A stretch of 64,000 bases of DNA from Tolypeutes matacus. Lineage: Eukaryota; Chordata; Mammalia; Cingulata; Chlamyphoridae. The notes beneath the pieces were generated by a model. The model was not told the origin of the DNA and searched no databases. It saw only the letters and a program-made list of their open reading frames with translations. Where the stretch lies: positions 27,971,048 to 28,035,047 of the forward strand of contig JAKSZT010054334.1 in the NCBI GenBank assembly GCA_026826555.1. The letters are read 5' to 3'. The first letter of the stretch is position 1. Each line of letters begins with the position of its first letter. Positions 10,081 through 21,594 of this stretch are shown here, one piece after another. Made by a program: the position numbers and the translations under genes.

Positions 10081-11798
10081 GAAGGCATCTGATTATTCCT
10101 GAATACTTTGTTTAGATTGTTAATTTGTTTGCTTTCTATTTGTTGGATAATAGAAAATTTAAAAATAAGAGAAGAGGAATGGGGTGATGCTGAGAAAAAG
10201 TGAAACCACAGATTTCTTCATGAAAGGAAAGAATATCTATCTTTTCATATATCCTCAAATTCACACTGAGTTTCAAATGTTTAGTAGAGCCTTCTCTACT
10301 AAAATATTACTTGGAAAGTGAATTTGTAAAAAAAAAAATCTAATTTAGATTGGTGAAGAAGGAAGCACTTAGCTGATGTCAGGAGCTTTGTGTTATAGAA
10401 GCATCACTTTCCTCTTGTCTAGCTCAGTGACATTAGGCAAGCATGAAAGCAATTGAGGCCCAGGTTCCTTAAGTCTAACTTGAACTGCATGATCTCTAAA
10501 ATGTTTTCTTGTGCTAAAATGCTATGATTTAATAAACAAAAGGACTTGTTGCTTCCACTTATTAGGGAGTACACTAATTTATGTTTTCAAAAATGATTAT
10601 AGTATCACTAAAAGACGGGGGAAAAAGTAGTCTTTCTAATATATTCTTGCTGCATGCAATAAATAGTGGATAAAATGGGGACTTGGGATGGTGGATCAAC
10701 CTCCACTCCATATTCATAGGTGATGGTGCAGTGGTAGGAAGGTGCACACCTGGTCAAATGGATGCAGAAAGGAGAGCAACATCATATTTTACCACATGCC
10801 CACATGAATTTGGGGAGATTAGTTTTCAGGGAATCCCTGGTCATGTTCCTATCTTCATTCATAAATGAATCCTAATTCATGCTGTTTTGAGTATCACCTT
10901 TCTTAGAGATTTTACATCAACACAAATGAATTATTGCTTTCAAAAATTTTAAAAATAAACCTTCCGTATGTGTTTTTTTAAAAAATCAGCTTGTAGTGTG
11001 ATCTCAAAGATGAAGGCAAAACTCCACACTCCCCCCTAGTGATCAAAGTTTGATGACCTCCAAATAACAGAAAACACAATAAGTGGACTTTAGATCATAA
11101 GAACAAAAAAATGCCCAGAAGCTACATAAGTCACTGCTGGTGTTCTTTACTTAGGATCCTTTTTATGATGGAAGAATAAAGCTTTGGCTGTCAAGAGGCA
11201 GCAACTTTCAATTCCTTGGTCTGAAGACTCAGTCTGAGTAACCAAATAGGCTCTGTAACTACTCAGGAGAAAAGATATAAAATAACAGAGGGTGGGGCAA
11301 GCCTCAAGGAATAAGATTTGAAGAGCAAAATAAAATAACGGGTCAGGAACAGAAATTCAAACTTGAAATTGGTAATGAGGTAGCTTGTAAAATTCAGCTG
11401 TACTAAAGAACTTTGAAATCCACAGAAAAAGGGTTTCTTTTACAATTATTTGTTGCAGTGATATCAATAGAGTGTTTTTATAGATAGACTGATTTCTGAG
11501 TTATGAGGGAGGTCATTTGTTCTTATGCTTGAAAAAGGTTCTTTAATTTGTGAAATAATATGATCACTGCAGATGAAGACAGCATTCCTCTAAATCCCTC
11601 AGTCACTCAGAGATATATCCAAATATTCTGCAAAATTTTTAATTATTGATTTAGAATCCAATAATTTAAAATTATTGATTTATTTTACACAATTTTTAGA
11701 CTGCATTTATACCATCATGAAATTAGCACTGTGAATGGGGTCAGTCTGGTTTTGCTGAAGAAAGTAGATTTTTTAAAACACTTTAAAACTGCCATTAA
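10081..11798. other. Mostly unassigned non-coding DNA
   Basis: Nothing coding. One MIR-like relic at 10385-10530 is listed separately. AT-rich with short A-runs elsewhere. Confidence 0.45.
10385..10530 (+). mobile_element. MIR-family SINE relic
   Basis: 'ctcagtgacattaggcaag' followed by 'ctctaaaatg...tgctaaaatgctatgatt' follows the order of MIR/MIR3 cores ('gtgaccttgggcaagt...ctctaaaattctatgatt'). Heavily diverged. Confidence 0.45.
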
Positions 11799-11961
11799 GG
11801 AGAGCAAATGTGGCTCAAGCAGTTGGGTGCCCGTCTCCCACATGGGAGGTCCTGGTTCAGTTCCTGGTGCCTCCTAAAGAAGATGAGCAGACACTGCAAA
11901 CATCAGATGCTGCAACCACTGCAATGAACAGATACTGCAACCAGCAGACAACACAGCCAGC
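11799..11961 (+). mobile_element. DAS SINE, first half of a dimer
   Basis: Head GAGAGCAAATGTGGCTCAAGCAG, then CCCACATGGGAGGTCCTGG and the B-box-like GGTTCAGTTCC. It is followed by a CA/GA-rich linker rather than a poly(A) tail, and directly by a second head. Confidence 0.85.
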
Positions 11962-12133
11962 GGGGAGAGGATATGGCTCAGGCAGTTGGGCACTCGCCTT
12001 CCACGTGGGAGGTCCTGGTTTTGGTTCCCAGTGCCTCCTAGAGAAGGCAAGCGAGCAGCACAGCAAACAGACAGATGAGGGAGCCATTCAGGGGTGGGGG
12101 GTTGAGGAGGATAAAATATATTTTTTTTAAAAG
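11962..12133 (+). mobile_element. DAS SINE, second half of a dimer
   Basis: A second head (GGGGAGAGGATATGGCTCAGGCAG) in the same orientation, with GGTTTTGGTTCCC as a degraded B-box. It ends in ATAAAATATATTTTTTTT. With the preceding unit it forms a head-to-tail dimer. The 11810-12130 frame is not a gene. Confidence 0.85.
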
Positions 12134-12844
12134 TCACCATCAACAAACAGCTGAACTATATCATTCTTATCTTTCCATGAAATATGTCTGTTTGACAGAA
12201 TCTTCTCCCACAATTCTTTAAGGTAATTTTAGTTACCAGTTTCTCACTACTACCACCAGCACCAAGAGCCTTACTTGTTCTCTAGAGAGACTGAAAAACT
12301 GCAGACACTCATGAAAAAAATCCAGACATTCATCAAATGTGGGGAGGGTTCTTTCACATTCCAAACATGGTCTCCCCCTTCTGGTCCATCTTGCGTAATT
12401 CTGGTATTGTAACTCCCTCAAGTGCTGCTCATTTATATCACTCTCCAGTTCATAAGTTTTCCACATTGAATATAGGATAAATCATAAGGACTTAATTGGG
12501 AGTTAACATTTTTGTCCCTCTACTCTCCTAACATATCCTAAAAGCCAATAAAATATGCTTAACATTCCCCTTCTCATCCATAGTGTCTTTCCTCAATACT
12601 CTTTGGTAGACATCTCTGGATCTAAAATGCTGAACTTTGGAATTCTTATGCATCCATAAGTCTCATATATCTGTCACCTTTACCAGGAAGCCTTTCAAGC
12701 TGCTCCCATGTGGCAGTATCACTGCTTTGTCCTCTCATCACACTGTGCTTCCACTTCCCCAAAGCACTAACCCCCATCCACCTGTTGACCGAGTAGAGAA
12801 CCTCTCTGCCCTAATAGATGGTGGATACCTTGAGGGATGGATAC
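12134..12844. other. Unassigned non-coding DNA
   Basis: No confident gene or repeat. The frames at 12233-12466 (minus) and 12637-12903 (plus) show no family motif. Confidence 0.4.
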
Positions 12845-12925
12845 CCTGCCTGGCTCATTCCTCAATTTCTGGTACATGCATTAGTCATTGTGAAGGCCAA
12901 TAAATGCTTATTGAATTTCACTACA
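12845..12925 (+). mobile_element. L2/MIR-type 3' end relic
   Basis: 'ctggtacatgcattagtcattg...ccaataaatgcttattgaat' matches the shared L2/MIR 3' end ('cagtgcctggcacatagtaggcgctcaataaatgtttgttgaatgaa'). Confidence 0.55.
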
Positions 12926-12950
12926 TAGAAAATATTTCATCTTGTTATTG

Positions 12951-13200
12951 TTATGGATTGAATGGTGTCCCCTGAAAAGATATGTTGAAGTCCTAATCTC
13001 CAGTAATTAAGAATGGACTGGAATTAGGCAAATTAAAATGAGATCATACTGGAGTAGGCAATCTGATATGATTGCTGTGTGTATAAGAAGAGGACTTTGG
13101 ACACAGGCAGAGGAGAGAATGCTCTGTGACAATCGAGACAGAGAAGGCCAGGGACTGCCAGCAAGAAACAGCCAGAAGTTACTTGAGTAACAACAACAAC
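12951..13200 (+). mobile_element. MLT1-type MaLR LTR (5' part)
   Basis: It starts TGTTATGGATTGAATGGTGTCCCC...GATATGTTGAAGTCCTAA, the diagnostic start of MLT1 LTRs. It continues through GAGATCATACTGGAGTAGG and TATAAGAAGAGGA. It decays into a (CAA)n run near 13190; the 3' part is missing. Confidence 0.85.
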
Positions 13201-14534
13201 AACAAAAAAAACTCTGCTTTAGGTACTCATGATCAAAGAGGAAGGAAAAAAAAAAAAGCTACATTTTGATCCTCTTTAGAAAAATCATTATATTTAAATG
13301 ATGCAGTGAATCCTTTCTGGTGAAAGAAGCTATGTAAATGTAAATTATTAGTATTTTGTGTTTCTATTTTTATCAAAAATATAAAAGAAAATGAAAAGGT
13401 GCTTAGCTGAGTATCTAATCTGATCCAGCTTTGGTGGTAGTTTAAGAGTTTTCAGGATAGACCCTATATAATTTTGACATTATTATTGTTATTTTATCCC
13501 CTTATGAACTTTCCTGTGCTCACATTGAAATATTCAAGATGTTGATGGCATGACATTAAAATGAAAAAGTATCTAGGGACCACCTTCTCATTCCGTGCTC
13601 TTATAACAGAAAATTCCCCTATTCTCATTGAAATATGGGTGCCTTGAGTGTGGAGGTATAATACCAGCTAATTCTTAAGATTTCTCAACAGGGTTATAAT
13701 GCTACATGCAACCAGAAGTGAGTGCTAGACACATTTTCAGTCTTTGCTCTAAAGTGTTGTTTATAAGAAGCCCTTGGGAATAATGAGAATTATATGCATA
13801 ACTTTCTGAAAACACAAATTAATAATTAGTGCTGAATTGTGAAAATAGCACTCATCAATAAGCACATACAGAAACCAAATTGCTTATAAAAGTGAAGAGA
13901 TAATTCTTATCAAAGAAATCCTCTTGCAATCAGACAAATGGGAATTGCATTATTTACATATTGTATATTCATAGTTGATAATTCTTGCTCTGACGTGTGG
14001 AGGTGTGTGCTTGTGGAAATTTGGAAAATTGAAAATTATGTTACTTATTTCATAATTTTAAATCAACTTGTCTTATTGAAAGTAAAACTTTTGTTAGCTT
14101 AGTGTTTATACAGGATATTTTTAATAAAAATAAACAAATACTATTTTAATATCTTTAGCAAGTATAGTGTACGTTTCTAATTATTCCTTTCCTTCAGCAA
14201 ATATTCACTGAAATTGGTTATTTTATCCTGTATGTATGTTTTGTTGATGTGGAAATTTTATATTAAAACAATTAAATAACATTTTAAAAAAGGAATTCAC
14301 TCATAAACTTTACTCTCTCACATAAAATTCAGAGTACCTACACCTCTAGTCCTGGTGAAAAAATATATATGTTCCATACAAAATTCTGGGGCTCTTGCAG
14401 CATGGACTCTTTAAATTTATACATTGAAAGAACGTTTTCCAAAGCAACATTGCACTTGAATATCTTTGTTGTTGTTCTGATTATCTATACCACCAATTTT
14501 TAGTCAACAATAACTCTACCTTACATTTGTATAA
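13201..14534. other. Unassigned AT-rich DNA
   Basis: No gene or repeat family recognised. Confidence 0.45.
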
Positions 14535-14725
14535 TGCTTTGTGATGTCTAAAAATTCATGTAAATTGTTTCATGGTGTCTTCACAGCCTTACTTCAAATT
14601 AGCCAGCCCAAGCATCATCAGTTTTATTTTACAGATCGAGAAGCTGAAGTTGAAAGATATGATGGTACTTGCCCAACTTTGCTGTTAAAGAGTGACAGAA
14701 TTGGGATGCAGACCCAACCTCTGAC
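14535..14725 (-). mobile_element. MIR SINE, antisense
   Basis: 'cagttttattttacagatcgagaagctgaag...cttgcccaactttgctg...agtgacagaattgggatgcagaccca' is the reverse complement of a MIR core. Very old; shared by all mammals. Confidence 0.65.
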
Positions 14726-15608
14726 CTCCTCCTGGTGCTCTTTACTCACCTTTGCCCCTATCTGCTTACTCGGAGGCATGGAGAAATACCCAATACCCCT
14801 TGCCTTTTAGGAAATTCCCATCAATAATGCATTGTTCTTGCAAGAGGACATTTCTCAGGGGCTTCTTTCCTAGAGTGGATATTTATGCCAACATCTCATT
14901 ATCATTAATAAAGAGCAATTGATACCCTCCATTGTGCCAGAAATCAGGGCTGGTTTCATGGATGTGCGGCCTGGGCAGTTGCACAGGCCCTGCTCGTGGT
15001 TAATGCTCTGCTGTCCCTGTCTTGACATTCTTAGTAATGTTTGAACATTTTGATTTTTCACTAAGTTCCACAAATTATTTAGCCGGTCCTGGCAAGAAGC
15101 CTTAACTTGACATCTATTTCTCTAAAAGCAAAAATAAACTAAAACGCAATCAAATCACACAAATATGGTGTCACATTACTCTTATAATGATTTTACTAAA
15201 CACTTTCAGTAGACCACTTTCTTGGGAAGTGTCAGTTGTGGCTTTCTCATGACAAAAGTTCACTGAAGAGCGGCTAAAGCCAATGCCAGTGGGCAGCTGA
15301 GGGGCACTTTTGAAATGATAGATGTGATGGTAACAACACTCCCTGAGATTAAGAAACCTTGCTGTAGCTAAATGACCTTAAAATATAAGGATTATCTGTA
15401 TGATGATTTTCAATCCACAAATTGACAGCCTGGATGAAAGAGGAATTTACATACATATATGGGTTTGAAATCTCCTTGTCTCTGGGAACATGAGACAACT
15501 GGAGTCACAAAAAAAGTTTGTTTTTTTCTTTTCCCTTCATAATGGATCCCTTAAATTTCCTTAGGTATTCATGACCTAAGTAAGACCATAAAGAAAATTG
15601 GATACTAC
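14726..15608. other. Unassigned DNA, possible DNA-transposon relic at 14935-15100
   Basis: Most is featureless. The segment with GGGCTGGTTTCATGG and GGCCTGGGCAGTTGCACAGGCC (14948-14990) looks like a diverged interspersed repeat, possibly a DNA transposon. I cannot name it. Confidence 0.35.
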
Positions 15609-15945
15609 TGTCTTAGTTTGCCGGGACTGCTGTAACAAAGTTACCCAGACTAGTTGGCTTAAACAACAGAAATTTATCACTGAACAATTTTGGAGGCCAG
15701 AAGTCCAAAGTCAAGTGTCAGCAGGATCATGCTTTCCCTGAAATCTGTAGCATTCTGGCGGTGGTTTGCTGGTACTCCATAGCTCAGTCTCTACCTCCAT
15801 TTCCTTCTGTCTCTACTCCTACTACGATGCTCAAATTTTCTCTGTGTGTAAGGACTCTGGGCATATTGGATTAAGCCCTACCTTGATTCACTCCTTGTTA
15901 GGGTTCTCCTAAGTGGTTTGGGAAATATAAGGTGGACATGTAAGA
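15609..15945 (-). mobile_element. MLT1-type MaLR LTR, antisense
   Basis: 'TGTCTTAGTTTGCCGGGACTGCTGTAACAAAGTTACCCAGACTAG' followed by 'cttaaacaacagaaatttatc' and 'tggaggccagaagtccaaag' is the reverse complement of the MLT1 3' end. The order is intact for about 330 bp. Confidence 0.85.
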
Positions 15946-16280
15946 TATGAAAATATGCATCCAAACCAGATAAAGAAACAGTCCTTCACTTTTCAGACAA
16001 TTCTAAATCTTGTATCTAGTTTGAGTTGCTCAGTGACATAACAATAGCCAAAAAAGAAGAAAACTTTACATGAAACAAAATATGGTATTTAAGAAGACAC
16101 AACAAAGGACAATTTTATAGTATTAAAAATCAACAAACAACAAATAGTCCCCTTCTAAAATGTGTGTCACAAAAACATCAAAATTGAAATCAAATCAGAA
16201 GCCTCTTGTGTAGTGGTGATTGTTGCACATTAATCATGTTCCCCACAAAGATATGTTCAAATCCTAAACCCCATTTCTGT

Positions 16281-16902
16281 AAATGAACTCATTTTTTTTT
16301 AAATTTATTTTTATTGTGGGTAAAAATCAAAATTCTCACAATACATACAAACATTTGCAAAATGATATATAAATATATATGCATATATGTGTATTTGCTT
16401 ACAAAAATGTTATTTATATATATATATACATATATTTTAAGAGGTGCTTAGATTACCCAAATTATTACACGGAACCCACTGGGATTTCCATGTTGCCCAC
16501 CTCCCACACCTCCCACCACATCCCACAAACATCTCCCACAAGTGTGGCCCACCACCCTCAATGAACTTACACATCCTGGAGCCTTGCCACCAACCATAGA
16601 CCACAGTTCACGCTGTAGACCACACTCTCTCCCACTCACTTCTGAGTGGTGTGTGCTGATTTAAAATGGCCTACATCCGGGAAGCGGCTGTGGCTCAATC
16701 AGTAGGGCTCCCGTTTACCATGGGTTCGGTTCCCGGGGCGTCCTGGTGGGGGCAGGCCCGCCCGCACGGCGTGGTTGGCTGACCCAGCGAGCACAGGCAG
16801 CAGGGGGGGGATAAATGAATAAATAAATAAAATCTTAAAAAAAATAAAAAAAATGGCCTACATCCAATGAGGTGGAGCCAGTGGCCAAATGAACTCATTT
16901 TT
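16281..16902 (-). mobile_element. L1 3' UTR insertion (antisense) with 16-bp target-site duplication, carrying a nested DAS SINE
   Basis: A 5'-truncated L1 3' end lies on the minus strand. The poly(A) tail appears as the T-run at about 16292-16300 on the plus strand. AAATGAACTCATTTTT occurs at 16281-16296 and again at 16887-16902, an exact 16-bp target-site duplication. On the L1 sense strand the insert holds a G-rich polypurine stretch (complement of 16490-16545) typical of L1 3' UTRs. A TATATA block and AATAAA lie just before the tail. Without the SINE the L1 part is about 400 bp. A near-identical copy of the 3' portion lies at 29637-29846. Confidence 0.85.
16679..16849 (+). mobile_element. 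DAS SINE nested in the L1 fragment, with target-site duplication
   Basis: Head GGGAAGCGGCTGTGGCTCAATC, then GGTTCGGTTCCCGG, then a CpG-rich body and a G8 run. The tail is (AAAT)n/(A)n. AAAATGGCCTACATCC flanks it at 16663-16678 and 16850-16865. It lies inside the L1 insert, so it is the younger of the two. The 16695-16898 minus-strand frame is not a gene. Confidence 0.92.
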
Positions 16903-16945
16903 AAAGAGTATGTTTGAAGATCCTAGTAGTCACCCATGCTTTCAA

Positions 16946-18160
16946 CACTTTGAATTTAACTCTTTGATGCAAGTACTTTCAAATTTCCTACTCAAAAATG
17001 TTACTATAGAAAATCCTTACTTTCTGGAAGAAATTGTAGGGAAAATTAAGAGCTTCTTATCTAGCACAAATAAGTGAAATTCAAATTTTTCTTAATCCAG
17101 TGTACAAATGAGATTTTAGTGGCCCATGAATAGCATAAAAGTAAACATTAACTTTGGCTTAATGCTATTTGTAGACTATCAATAAGTTCTACTTCCATTA
17201 GAGTCATTTCTGAGACATTGAGAAAACAATCAGAATTCTGGTATGTGGGCATACCCTTCCATCAACGTACACTCTCAACACTGACGAATGATGCTTTTCC
17301 CTTATAAGCTCCTACTGTAATATTGGTGTCTATGTTCATTTTCCTCCCTTGATGACTGATTTTCTTACCTTCTGCTATGAGAACTGTACAAAACACTTTA
17401 TTTTTTTATTTTTCTGGGTTTTTCTTTAAGATGGCAGGGTAAACTATGCCTTAGAAAAAGTATAGCTAACAATTCTCCAAACCAACTCAAAGTAGCTACT
17501 TAATTTATAAAGAAATGTTTTATATTCAATTATTGTTATTATTATGGAAATACTATATTAACTATTCACAAAAATCTTATGCCCCATATCTGACAAATAC
17601 ATGCATTCATCTGCCAACAGCAAATAGAATGTGTTGTAATAACAAAATAATGCACTTTGTAGTAAGAGGGCTTGGGTTTAATTTTTATTTCACTCATTTA
17701 AGTACCTTTTTTGATTGTGATGAGTAAACATGAATAATAAACTCTAAAGCAGTATAGAGATTTTAATTATTATTTATGGACTAATGTCACTTCAATTCTC
17801 ATCTTCCATGAATACTTTACTCAATGCTCAATCTGTCAATAGTCTTGCAGATTTACTTTCCACCTTTCTTAATTTATCTATTATTAATTAATATGATCCT
17901 GTTATCAATAAATAATGCCACTCACTTTTCTTGAAAGAAACATTATAGAACATTTTCTGTGAAAAAAAAAATGATTGTGAGGTAATGATAGGATTTTACC
18001 CACTTCTGAGTAAGGAACATAGAAGGTATTTATGAGCACCAGCAACTTGTTCCCCAAAATTTGGACCAATCAGTGAAGAATATCAAGTTAAAATGAAATA
18101 AAAAAAGGATATTGGAAAGCAAAATGCAATTATCCAAGCTGGATATTGGTAAGACACCAC
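16946..18160. other. Unassigned AT-rich DNA
   Basis: No coding frame or repeat family recognised. Confidence 0.45.
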
Positions 18161-18320
18161 TACTCTTTTAAACGCGTCAAGGTGTCTTTAACCACCGAAA
18201 TCTCATTTTTCTTGAATATTTCACCCCAAGGTAGCACATCCAACAGGGGTACTCTTTCTAGGGGATTTGGTCCCGTTAGCAACCATGCCGAGGGAAGAGC
18301 GCCACCTTGCTGCAGTTTTG
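18160..18320. other. CpG-containing pocket
   Basis: About six CpGs in 160 bp, including ACGCGT at 18171. GTTAGCAACCATG (about 18275) resembles half of an RFX X-box. ACCAATCA lies about 100 bp upstream (near 18064). The 18146-18367 frame matches nothing known to me. Could be an old regulatory element; no transcript evidence in the sequence. Confidence 0.3.
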
Positions 18321-21300
18321 TCAAAAGTCCTTTCTACACTGCATGGGATTTCTTTGGAATCTGCTGACCAATTGTGTACTACAAAAACAACTTTCTTTTC
18401 TATTTTAGCTCCATCATAGACATTTTCCTCTCACACAATTAGTATAGCTCCAAGTAATGCGTAACAGTTCCAAATAAATACCCACTAGCAATATTACTAA
18501 CATCAGATTAGCAATATATTTAAGTTTTACAATACAATACCATTGAAAATATATACATTTTGTTTAATGCTTTTCCTCCTTGAAGCTTTATGCTTGCACC
18601 CTAAATTTCCAACTTCCTTCAATTTATTTTTCTCTATCATTTGAATAACTTCACCACGTGCTTTACATTATTTCTTCTTTTTCCCATCATAAAGAAGCAT
18701 CTCTTCTTAGTGCTGCCTTCCTTGTTAGATGTTTGGAACAAAGGTTTTTATATTTGGAGGGCCAGAGTCTAGTGAATCTTAATATGATAGAGATTTTCTC
18801 AACAAATCAATAGAAGGCACTGTAAAGTGAACTCACATCACCCCCTCTGCTTCTGCTTTTTCCACTTGGAGCCATATGCAGAAAATATACTCCTTGACAG
18901 CCTGAAGGAGATTATCTCTCTTTCAGAAGAGTTGCAGATGAAGGGAGAGGTTAATTGGGCATTAGCAGATACCTCAAAATGATGTTTCTACTTCAATTTC
19001 GGCCTCCAAAGGGTAAAGAGGGAAAGATCTGAGTGTCAATTTCTTTTTTTGAAAGATTGATATTTGGGTTAGGAAATATAGTAGGTCAGAGGTGTCTTCC
19101 AGTGTATAAGGTTTTCAAAATGAAATTACCCAGAAAAGTTAAATGGTACTTGAGTTCTAGGCAGGGCAGATGTGTGCTAATGTCACCCGTGACAGGAAGA
19201 GCAAAAAAAAAAAAGCACAGAGAAAATTCTTAAGTGTAACTTTAATATGTACTCCAAGGATTACTTCTTTAAGAATTTTGACATTTCTGATTTAAAATGA
19301 AAATCAACCATTACCACCAACCAGCATGAGAACAGATTCACGGAAAGCTTTTTTTCATTAGACCTCCTCAACTGGTGAGTTTAGATAGGATTCTATTTTG
19401 CCTCTTGATTTTTGTGACAAAACCTGAAAATATGAAATTTAGTGACAACATTCACATTGTGCTGCTAACAGTTACAGAAAATATCTTTGTTTAGAGACCT
19501 AATAATAAAATTGGTCATATAAAGAGGAAATGAGATTTTTAATGCAAAATGAAGCTGACAGTGCTCTTCTATTACCAGGGTCTTATTAGGGAAAAATTCT
19601 CTGACATCTGTTTATCCCCTGCAGCCAACCTTGTATTCAGAACACAGTAATTGATTCACAGCATCCACTGGGGATCTAACTGGCTCACTTTTCCATACCG
19701 CACTACACAGGTATCTCTGCAGCTAATTCTGAATGTACATCTACATCGTTATCTCCTGTTGAACTGTGACCCTAAACACTTTGGAGGCCCAGATGAAAGT
19801 GCTTCCTCCACCCTCCAGTGCTAAGGGTGTAGTGGGTTCTGCAGGGCGGCAATTCACACAGGACATCCAATCAGAACCAGCCCCTTTGAAGCCCTTCTCA
19901 GCTGGGAGACCATGAATGATTCATAGCTCCTCTACACAGACTAAAGAGGAAGAGCAAAGCTAGTGTGTATTATTCAAGCCTGCATCCTCAATAAGTCTCC
20001 ATGTTCAGCAAATTGCTACAATGTTTTTTTGCTTAGTCCTTACTTCTCTACAACATCTCTTTTGTGTACAAGTTTTAACAAAAAAAAGGTCGTCTGTTTA
20101 AGCAAACTTGTTGATTGGCTTGTTTCCCCCCCTTTAATGAATGTTCCTGCAGTCCCTGATTTAATGCAAAGGGAAAGTGTCTGGCAGGGACCAGGGTTTC
20201 CAAGAGGATTCCAAGGTCCCAATTCCACAATTAGCTCAGAAAGAATGAATTTGGTGCCAGCTTCCCAGTTTTTCATAATTAGGGTCAAGACAGGAATTTT
20301 GCACCATACCCATGCACAGAAGCCAGTTTCATAATGTCAGGTGTAAAGTTAAATGAACTGTTTTACCCACTGGAAAATACTTCTTGCCATCCTGAACTGC
20401 AGTGCTGCCAAGAAGACCCAATGCAGGCCCCTCTCTTTCAGCAACCGAGAGGAGAGCTCATCATGATAACGATTACTAAGCATCTTCCCCGTCCCAGGAT
20501 TCTGCAGACACAATAACTGGATATTACCCCCTGAAGAAACATCAGTTCTGGAAGCTTCATTATTAAGCAAGCAGGATTTTCCTTGTGTCATCATTCACAC
20601 AGGGTTTATCTTCCAAGCTGAAATACAAGCACCAGGAGAAAACCACTGAAACCCTACCCGAAAAGGATAGCGTCACTCAAAATCCTAGAGGTTTTGTTCC
20701 AGAAATAGCCTTTCACTTGTGACCAAACCCATAGATCTGATATTAACATTCATACCTATAACCTTGGTATTTCTAAACATCTTTTAGCAATTGGAATTTT
20801 AAAATGTTTCTAAGCATCTTTGATTTTATTGCTTTTATATCTATAAGATCATTGGCAGAAGTAATTCTAACCAACAGTTTCTTAAAATTCATTTAACCAG
20901 AGTATTATTTGGTAGTTAGAAGTTCTTTAGCCTGATAATTTGAAGAAAACATACAATAAGACTAAAATTAAACAAAGTTTCTCAAAATGTATGAAAATTA
21001 AAAGTTAAGGTGAGACACTTAACTTTTATAAAGACAGTATTTGTTAAAATGCCCAAATTACTCATTTTTTGACTGAACACAATATACTTATTCAAAAATA
21101 TTGTCTTAAAAATAAACACAGGAAGGTTTCATATACCTTAGATAACTTTACATTTTCCCCCCTGGCTGGCCCAGGTTCCCATGTGGCTACCTGATTTGTT
21201 CCTTGCTGAGACTGATTGACAGGTATGGTGGCAAAAATGCAAATGGTATGCAAATAGACACATTAGGGCAGTTCTTTGTACATAGAATTGCTGGTTATAT

Positions 21301-21520
21301 AGGTAACTATGGCACTTTCTAACAATAGTCTTTTACCTTTGTAAATGTGAAACACTCAATTTCCACAAACTATAAAGTGCTGAGGTTTTCAACTCTTTTG
21401 AAAGTAAACGTATCATAAATAGATAAGTAGATATGAATCATGGAAACAACTTCAATATATAGACTTCTAACCCATAATACTATTCATATAAAATGTTCTT
21501 ATTGTATCGATGTATTTCTT
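18321..21520. other. Unassigned, repeat-poor non-coding DNA
   Basis: About 3 kb without a recognisable gene or repeat. The more balanced composition at 19600-19960 could be conserved non-coding DNA, but nothing in the sequence proves it. Confidence 0.4.
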
Positions 21521-21521
21521 A

Positions 21522-21555
21522 TGTGTGTGTATGTGTATATATGTATATATATATT
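21522..21555. repeat. TG/TA microsatellite
   Basis: Imperfect (TG)n passing into (TA)n. Confidence 0.8.
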
Positions 21556-21594
21556 GCTTATGGTATTGTTTAAAGATAGTTTATAAAGGTGGGA

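Larger units (their letters stand above)
16214..16945 (+). mobile_element. MaLR-like LTR relic interrupted by a nested insertion
   Basis: 'catgttccccacaaagatatgttcaaatcc...ccatttctgt' on the left and 'ttaaagagtatgtttgaagatcctag' on the right read as one old LTR once the insert at 16297-16886 is removed. Family not resolved. Confidence 0.5.

Noticed and set aside
16679..16755. tRNA-like sequence with A and B boxes that might be a tRNA gene
   Set aside because: It is the tRNA-derived head of a DAS SINE with SINE body, tail and target-site duplication. The same applies at 32138 and 11799.
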